Origin: JACJWR01 sp964547485
Lineage (GTDB): Bacteria; Actinomycetota; Actinomycetes; S36-B12; UBA10799
Direction: 5' to 3'
DNA: 64,000 nucleotides
NCBI GenBank assembly: GCA_964547485.1
Contig: CAZJNU010000005.1
Span: 18,076 to 82,075 of the forward strand
Position numbers and translations under genes: made by a program. This document shows, piece after piece, positions 58,895-64,000 of this stretch. The stretch's first letter is position 1, and every line of letters begins with the position of its first letter. The notes beneath the pieces were generated by a model. It did no database searches. It was given only the letters and a program-made list of their open reading frames with translations, and was not told the origin of the DNA.

Positions 58895-60463
58895 CTAAGG
58901 CTTCTTGTTGGCCAGTTGCGGGAACAACCCGGCCGAGATGGTGTCGAGGATCTCAACGGCTTGCTCCGGGCTGATCGGCACGGCTGGGTCCTCGGGTAGT
59001 CCTGCAATCTGTAGGTTATGGGCGCGGGCATAAGCGGCAACCCCGGCGAAGGCAGCTTTGCCCAGAGTTGAGATGCCGGTGAAGAACTTCAACTTGTCCG
59101 GCGTGTAATCCGGCGACGTACGCGCCACAAGCGACGGCCAGGTATCCGGGTGTCGAGGGCTATCGAGGGTGAACACGCCGGAGAATGTGCGGGCTGCCGC
59201 ATCGCGGCCGGTCAGGGGTTCCCCCAAGTTCCACTGCTCGCGCAGCGTTGCGATCATCGAAGTGTGTCGGTACTCCTCGTTGAATACCTCCCCTTCGGCG
59301 ACCCACGGCGACACGATGATCGCCGGCACCCGATAGCCGGAGCGATCGAAGGCGAACTCGTGCTGACCCGGCCCGGCGTCGGGGTCGGGCGGCGGTACCG
59401 GCCCTGGTGGCACGTGGTCGTAGGTTCCGCCCGGCTCGTCCCAACCGATGAACAGAGTGGTGTTCCAGACGTTCGAACCGGTGGGCGACTGCATCGACCG
59501 ATAGCAGTCATAGAGCCGGGCGAGGAACGTCTCGCCGGCCAGGATCGAAGACGGCGGATCGACTGCCAACTCGACGCCGGGGAAGAGCGCCCGGCCACAG
59601 GCAGGGTGGTAGTCACCGTGACCGACCTGCAAGCACGGCTCGATGAACGAGAAGTTGGGCAGTTCCCCGTTTGCGGCATCTACTTCGAACTGGGAGAACG
59701 GTACGAAGTGGGTCGCGAACTTGTCCTTCAGCCGGGGCATATGGCACAAGCCCGTGAAGGACACCGTGTCGAGGTCCGAGACGTACACCCGCCAACTCTT
59801 CCCGTGCGCCTCGATCCGCTCGAAGATCGTCTCGGCGTCGTTCTTCTGTAGGAAGTTGCCGAGCGGCATGTTGACGCTGAACCCGCTGGACGTGGCCGCG
59901 GTCCAGAATGAGCGATTCGGGAAGGTCTGGGACGGCACCTCGCAGAACCAGTGATCGAAGACGCCGAAACCTCGCGCCAGTCCGTTGAGCACGGGCACCT
60001 GCTCGGGGGTGAAGCCCGTCATCACCTGCGAGTACTCCGCGTACGTGGGTTGGCGACCCATCTCGCCGGTGAAGGTGTTGATGTAGTCGGTGACAAAGCC
60101 GTCCATCGTCGGTGTTTGACCTGCCGGCGGCGCGTTCCATGGGGCGGTGATGTCCGCTCCCAGCTTGAACCGATTTGCCTCGCTCAAGGTGTTGTATAAC
60201 TGGGTGTTGGTGTGCGGGTACTCCTCGCCGGTATCCGGGTTGGGACTGTCCATGTCAGTCGCCACCGTGTAGGGCACGACCTTCCTGTCCGCGCCGTGTT
60301 CGGCCCACTCGGGGATCGGATTGCTCAGGTCCTTGCCAATGACCCCGTCGAATACCTTGCCGTCGGTGGGGCCGTAAAGGTGGCCAAGGAGGTTGTCCAG
60401 CGAGCGGTTCTCAAAGACGACGAGGATGACGTTCTCCATCGCCTCGGACGAGTCGTGCACCAT
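58895..60463 (-). CDS. Phospholipase C-like phosphoesterase
   Basis: A 522-residue metallophosphoesterase of the phosphatidylcholine phospholipase C / acid phosphatase superfamily. NVILVVFENRSLDNLLGHL carries the metal-site Glu-Asn (ENRS), HDYHPACG-like GHGDYHPACGRAL the second, and TLFIGWDEPGGTYDHVPPGP and VPAIIVSPWVAEG the third set of metal ligands. Unlike most secreted relatives it has no signal peptide. ATG 60463 follows GGAGGA by eight bases. Near the C-terminus the sequence lacks the usual C-terminal beta domains. Confidence 0.88.
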   Translation of the reverse strand: MVHDSSEAMENVILVVFENRSLDNLLGHLYGPTDGKVFDGVIGKDLSNPIPEWAEHGADRKVVPYTVATDMDSPNPDTGEEYPHTNTQLYNTLSEANRFKLGADITAPWNAPPAGQTPTMDGFVTDYINTFTGEMGRQPTYAEYSQVMTGFTPEQVPVLNGLARGFGVFDHWFCEVPSQTFPNRSFWTAATSSGFSVNMPLGNFLQKNDAETIFERIEAHGKSWRVYVSDLDTVSFTGLCHMPRLKDKFATHFVPFSQFEVDAANGELPNFSFIEPCLQVGHGDYHPACGRALFPGVELAVDPPSSILAGETFLARLYDCYRSMQSPTGSNVWNTTLFIGWDEPGGTYDHVPPGPVPPPDPDAGPGQHEFAFDRSGYRVPAIIVSPWVAEGEVFNEEYRHTSMIATLREQWNLGEPLTGRDAAARTFSGVFTLDSPRHPDTWPSLVARTSPDYTPDKLKFFTGISTLGKAAFAGVAAYARAHNLQIAGLPEDPAVPISPEQAVEILDTISAGLFPQLANKKP

Positions 60464-60561
60464 GGTGGAGTCCTCCAACGGTAGGGGTCGAGACTCAGAC
60501 TATCGCCTACCGGCCGCCGTCCTGGTCTACCGACGGGTAGCCTGAGTTCAGGAAACGGCGG

Positions 60562-62682
60562 GTGAGCATGCCACACCGGGACGAGTGGACAGGACCGCGC
60601 AGCGCCGAGCGCACAGCGGTCCACTCCTCGACAGCAACTGCCGGGACCACTGACGTCGCGGTCGCGTCCGACCACCTGTTCAGGCTGGCCATGCGCAGCG
60701 CAGGGATCGGTATGTGTTTGACGGGTCCCAATGGCACGTTCCTGGAGGTGAATCCGGCCCTCTGCACCTACCTTGGCCGTGCCGAGGTGGATCTGAAGGC
60801 GCGAACTTGGCAGGAGCTGACCCATCCGGAGGACCTGCAAGTCGACCTCGGGCTGGTCGGCCAGGTGATCGCCGGGCAGATCGACGGCTACCGATTGTCC
60901 AAGCGCTTCCTGAGACCAGACGGCACCGTCGTCTCCGGTGACATGACCGTGACGGGAATCAGGAGCGGAAGCGGTCAACTGTCGTATTTCATTGCCCAGA
61001 TAGTGGATGTGACCGCGCAAGTGGCGGCTGTCCGGGCGCTGGCAGCCTCAGAGGAACAGTTCCGACTGCTGGCCGAGAACGCCAGCGACGTCGTTTATCA
61101 AACCGACCCGGCCGGCAAGTTGGTGTGGGTCTCCGCCGCCGTCCAGGAGGAGCTCGGCTGGGAGCCCGAGGAGCTGTTGGGGCTGCCTGCGGTTGATCTG
61201 ATACACCCCGATCAACAAGAGGAAGTCCGCTTCAACATGCGGGCATTCCTGGCTGGCGCCCACGTGGATGTGCACCCGCTGAAGTTCCGCACCCGGGCGG
61301 GTGACTACCGCACGATGCTGGTACGAGCAAGGCCGTTGTTCGCTGACGCAGGTTCGCCGGCCGGGGCCATCGTGGGCCTGCGGGATATCACGACAGAAAC
61401 GGCGATCGCGGAAGAACTGGCCTACCTCGCCACGCACGACTCGTTGACTGGCCAGCCCAATCGCACCTGGATCCTGAGTGTATTGAAGGCGGAGCTGAGG
61501 GCCGCGGCGCTCACCAGACACGAGGTCGGGGTGCTGTTCATCGACCTCGACAATTTCAAGGTCGTCAACGACTCTCTCGGTCACATCGCCGGAGACGAAG
61601 TGTTGGTGACAGTTGCACACCGGATCAGCGCCGCGATGGGGCCCAACGACCGATTTGGTCGATTCGGCGGCGATGAATTCATCGTGGTCACCGCTCCCGT
61701 GGAGAGCAAGGAAGCGCTGCAGAGCCTCGCGCAGCGAATCAGCCTGGCCATCTCCGAAGATCTGATGTTGCAGAGCCGACAGCTAGCGCCGACCGCTTCC
61801 ATCGGGATCGCGGTGTCAGACAAGAATTCCACCGACGTCAGCCTGCTGCGAGACACTGACTCCGCGCTGTTCCGGGCGAAGTCGGCAGGGCGATCCCGGT
61901 GGCAATTCTTTGACGAGCGGATGCACGCTGAGGCCATCGCGCGGATCAACATCGAGGCCGAACTGCGCATCGGACTGCGCGACCGGGAATTCGTCGTCCA
62001 CTACCAACCCATTGTGGACTTGGCCAGCCGGGCAGTGGTCGGGCACGAAGCGCTAGTCCGCTGGAATCACCCGACCCGAGGCCTGTTGCCCCCCGGCGAT
62101 TTCCTGCCTGTCGCCGAGGCAAGTGGACTCATCATCGAGATCGGGGACCAGGTACTTCAGGAAGTCTGCATCCTGCTGCGCCGCGGGCGTGCCGACAAGG
62201 GCACCGTCAGTGTCAACATGTCCGCGATACAGCTCGCCGACAGCGGGTGGTGCGACCGGTTCCTCGATACCCTGGCCGCGGGCATGGTCGAACCCGCGCG
62301 CGTGACCATCGAACTCACCGAAACCGCGATCCTGCAGGTTCTCGATGAGACTCGAGCGGACATTCAACGTTGCCGCGACCTCGGTATGGGTATCCACGTC
62401 GACGACTTCGGGACGGGATTCTCGTCTCTTTCGCTGCTGCAGAATGTGCCGGCAACAGGGCTGAAACTCGATATCTCCTTCACCCGCGACCTGACCACCG
62501 ACAACCGAGCGCGAGTAGTCGCCTCCGCGCTGGCCAACCTCGCCACCGGTCTGGGGGTCGACGGTGTTGCGGAAGGTATTGAATCGACGGAACAGATGTC
62601 GATCCTGATCGACCAGGGTTGGCGGTACGGCCAGGGCTACCTGTTCGGTCGGCCCAGCCCACGACCTGTGTCCGTCGTGTAG
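60562..62682 (+). CDS. PAS-PAS-GGDEF-EAL cyclic-di-GMP enzyme
   Basis: A 706-residue signalling protein without membrane segments. Two PAS domains come first (IGMCLTGPNGTFLEVNPALC with the PAC ending around FIAQIVDVTAQV, and ASDVVYQTDPAGKLVWVS to GLRDITTETAIA), then a GGDEF domain with intact active site FGGDEF at about 369 and an EAL domain with EAL at 496-498, NMSAIQL, DDFGTGFSSL and VAEGIES. Both catalytic sites look intact, so it could make and break c-di-GMP under control of the PAS sensors. GTG 60562 has AGGAAACGG upstream; TAGCCT at 60538-60543 is a plausible -10. Confidence 0.94.
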   Translation: MSMPHRDEWTGPRSAERTAVHSSTATAGTTDVAVASDHLFRLAMRSAGIGMCLTGPNGTFLEVNPALCTYLGRAEVDLKARTWQELTHPEDLQVDLGLVGQVIAGQIDGYRLSKRFLRPDGTVVSGDMTVTGIRSGSGQLSYFIAQIVDVTAQVAAVRALAASEEQFRLLAENASDVVYQTDPAGKLVWVSAAVQEELGWEPEELLGLPAVDLIHPDQQEEVRFNMRAFLAGAHVDVHPLKFRTRAGDYRTMLVRARPLFADAGSPAGAIVGLRDITTETAIAEELAYLATHDSLTGQPNRTWILSVLKAELRAAALTRHEVGVLFIDLDNFKVVNDSLGHIAGDEVLVTVAHRISAAMGPNDRFGRFGGDEFIVVTAPVESKEALQSLAQRISLAISEDLMLQSRQLAPTASIGIAVSDKNSTDVSLLRDTDSALFRAKSAGRSRWQFFDERMHAEAIARINIEAELRIGLRDREFVVHYQPIVDLASRAVVGHEALVRWNHPTRGLLPPGDFLPVAEASGLIIEIGDQVLQEVCILLRRGRADKGTVSVNMSAIQLADSGWCDRFLDTLAAGMVEPARVTIELTETAILQVLDETRADIQRCRDLGMGIHVDDFGTGFSSLSLLQNVPATGLKLDISFTRDLTTDNRARVVASALANLATGLGVDGVAEGIESTEQMSILIDQGWRYGQGYLFGRPSPRPVSVV

Positions 62683-63186
62683 TGCGGGGTCGACCCGGAC
62701 ACAATCCGCTCCGTCGAACCGCGCGACACCTGTGACATCGTGCCGCTACTGAGGTGGTTCGGACCCCGCGATAGCGAACTGAACCGCTCCGCCGACCTAC
62801 ACGCCCAACTCGACCGCCGCCGGAGCGCCCGCAAAATCAGGGACTAGGAAGGACTGGGTGACGCTGCACAGAGGCGCGGCTCACGACCGAGTTGGGCTGC
62901 GCGAAGCGGTGCCGGCCGGGCAAGGTCAAGCGCAGCACGACTGGTAACCCGAGGATCCCGAACCCTCTCGACCTGGCCGTGCTGGCGCTATGCCTCATTC
63001 GTCGTCGATGCGTTCGAGCAGGCGACCAGGACCCGCGGCCGGGAAGACAAGGAGGCTCACCTCGGTCTTTCGGTGGTGATGTGAGGTTTGTGTGCGACAC
63101 GGGGGTTGCAAGCACGGAAGTGCCTGTCCTGCTTGGGATTCTTGGCTTGCTGAAGGTCAAAGGTTCCCAAGAGAAGAGGCACTCCG
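62683..63186. other. Gap with decayed coding fragments
   Basis: Directly after the TAG of the EAL gene the same frame stays open for 54 more codons to TAG 62847 (ending LHAQLDRRRSARKIRD), with coding-like composition but no ATG start. From about 62960 to 63060 another frame reads WRYASFVVDAFEQATRTRGR, which weakly resembles IS3-family transposase OrfB with an internal deletion. CTTGGGA (63132-63138) and TCCCAAG (63165-63171) are inverted arms shortly before the IS1380 remnant. I see no intact gene here. Confidence 0.4.
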
Positions 63187-64000
63187 TTGGTGCAGGCTAC
63201 TACGTCGCGTCCGCTGTTGAACGTCACCGCCGATGGCACTGGTGTCGTGTCGCAAGCCGGGACCCGGCTGTTGGCCGATGTCGCTAACGCAGTCGGGGTG
63301 TCGACGGCGTTAGCAGATGCCCTCGGGTCGAATCGACAGCGGCACTCAGCACATGACCCGGGCCGGGTGCCCACCGATGGTGCGGTGATGCTCGCCGACG
63401 GCGGAGAAGCCATCACCGATCTGGCGGTGCTGCGCGACCAACCCGACGTGTTCGGGGCGGTGGCGTCGCTGCCAACTCCCGTGGCGGGTGTTGGACGCCG
63501 TCGATGAGGCGAGCCTCGCCGAGGTGCGGGTGGCCCGTGCCCGAGTACGGTCGCGGGCGTGGCTGCTGCGCGCCGAAGCCGGCCGTGGGATGCCTCCAGC
63601 GATGGCGGCTGGCCGTGAAATCCCGGGGTTGGTGATCGACCTCGACGCGACGTTGACGCGACCTTGATCACGACACATTCGGAGAAGGAGCACACGGCTG
63701 GGAACTTCAAAGGTGGCTACGGCTACCACCCGCTGTTGGCGTTCTTGGACAACACCCGTGAGGCGTTGGCCGGTGTGCTGCGCCCAGGCAACACCGGATC
63801 GAACACTCCCCACCGACCACGTCGACGTCGTCGATGCGGCGCTGGCACAAATCCGGCGACACCGAGCTGCACGGTCAACCGGTGCTGGTGCGCGCCGACG
63901 GCGCCGGGGCCTCCAAAGAGTGGCTGTGTCACCTGGCCGAACTGGGCACGGATACGGGCCTGGATCTGAACTATTCGGTCGGATTCACCACCTCAGGCAA
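63187..64000 (+). pseudogene. IS1380-family transposase, multiply frameshifted, cut by window edge
   Basis: The pieces NVTADGTGVVSQAGTRLLAD and AHDPGRVPTDGAVMLADGGE, VLDAVDEASLAEVRVARARV, HSEKEHTAGNFKGGYGYHPL and LDLNYSVGF are in order and match the IS1380 DDE transposase. They lie in different frames: breaks are near 63480, 63655 (a short GACGCGAC duplication), 63805 and 63860. The first frame may start at GTG 63190. The element is dead and its right end is outside the window. It shares the decayed right end with the IS3-like trace. Confidence 0.88.

Noticed and set aside
62950..63060. IS3-family OrfB fragment
   Set aside because: Only about 20 residues resemble the family and a deletion must be assumed; kept as a trace, not as a gene.

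Overview
The window is a piece of a high-GC actinobacterial chromosome, most likely from a metagenome assembly. The evidence for the lineage is the conserved block DUF3090 / MSMEG_4193-type phosphatase / SCO1664 family at the left edge (the mycothiol-ligase neighbourhood of Actinomycetota), F420-type oxidoreductases, a CCA-encoding tRNA-Leu, a PEP carboxylase, a single-chain-type threonine exporter split into two genes, and a very regular TANNNT hexamer placed 6-8 bases before many start codons, which is the signature of leaderless actinobacterial transcripts. A run of exactly 100 N at 20258-20357 is flanked on both sides by the same 55-mer, so it is a scaffold joint and not biology.

Layout. 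1-7507: conserved core block (SCO1664 kinase-like, DUF3090, histidine phosphatase, CorA, UppP, F420-type LLM oxidoreductase, aldo/keto reductase, M20 peptidase). 7538-15537: small enzymes and surface proteins (DUF1801, a lipoprotein, tRNA-Leu(GAG), an F420/NADP reductase-like protein, lipase, bicupin, two flavodoxin-like proteins, an exported VanX-type dipeptidase, a YheT-like hydrolase and a PGPGW membrane protein). 15764-18370: a TetR - hydrolase - quinone oxidoreductase operon with a palindromic operator. 18510-31165: Nudix/winged-helix regulator, FUSC transporter, CASTOR/POLLUX-like channel, secreted proteins, a TetR-ACT-GNAT fusion, PlsC, a beta-helix surface protein and an FeS-type photolyase.

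31264-34580 is the most interesting stretch. Behind a broken SRPBCC gene lies a promoter with two 16-bp CsoR-type operators, then a 39-residue six-cysteine protein, a CsoR-family repressor whose ligand set (Cys, no His, Cys) looks like the persulfide sensor CstR, a nine-copy hexanucleotide repeat, a second six-cysteine protein that aligns with the first without gaps, a CoA-disulfide-reductase/rhodanese fusion and a zinc-ribbon thioredoxin. I read it as a sulfide/persulfide (or soft-metal) defence operon in which the two small proteins are undescribed partners.

34603-64000: thioesterase, lipoprotein lipase, a coupled amidase/amidohydrolase pair, prephenate dehydratase, an MFS exporter, an RDD membrane protein with a striking proline-octad repeat, DUF2804, a serine beta-lactamase-like lipoprotein, LacI regulator, split ThrE exporter, class III aminotransferase, pirin with a strong palindromic operator, WS/DGAT acyltransferase, GT2, nitroreductase, PEP carboxylase, LURP-one protein, phospholipase C-like phosphoesterase, a PAS-PAS-GGDEF-EAL protein, and finally decayed sequence ending in a multiply frameshifted IS1380-family transposase that runs off the right edge.
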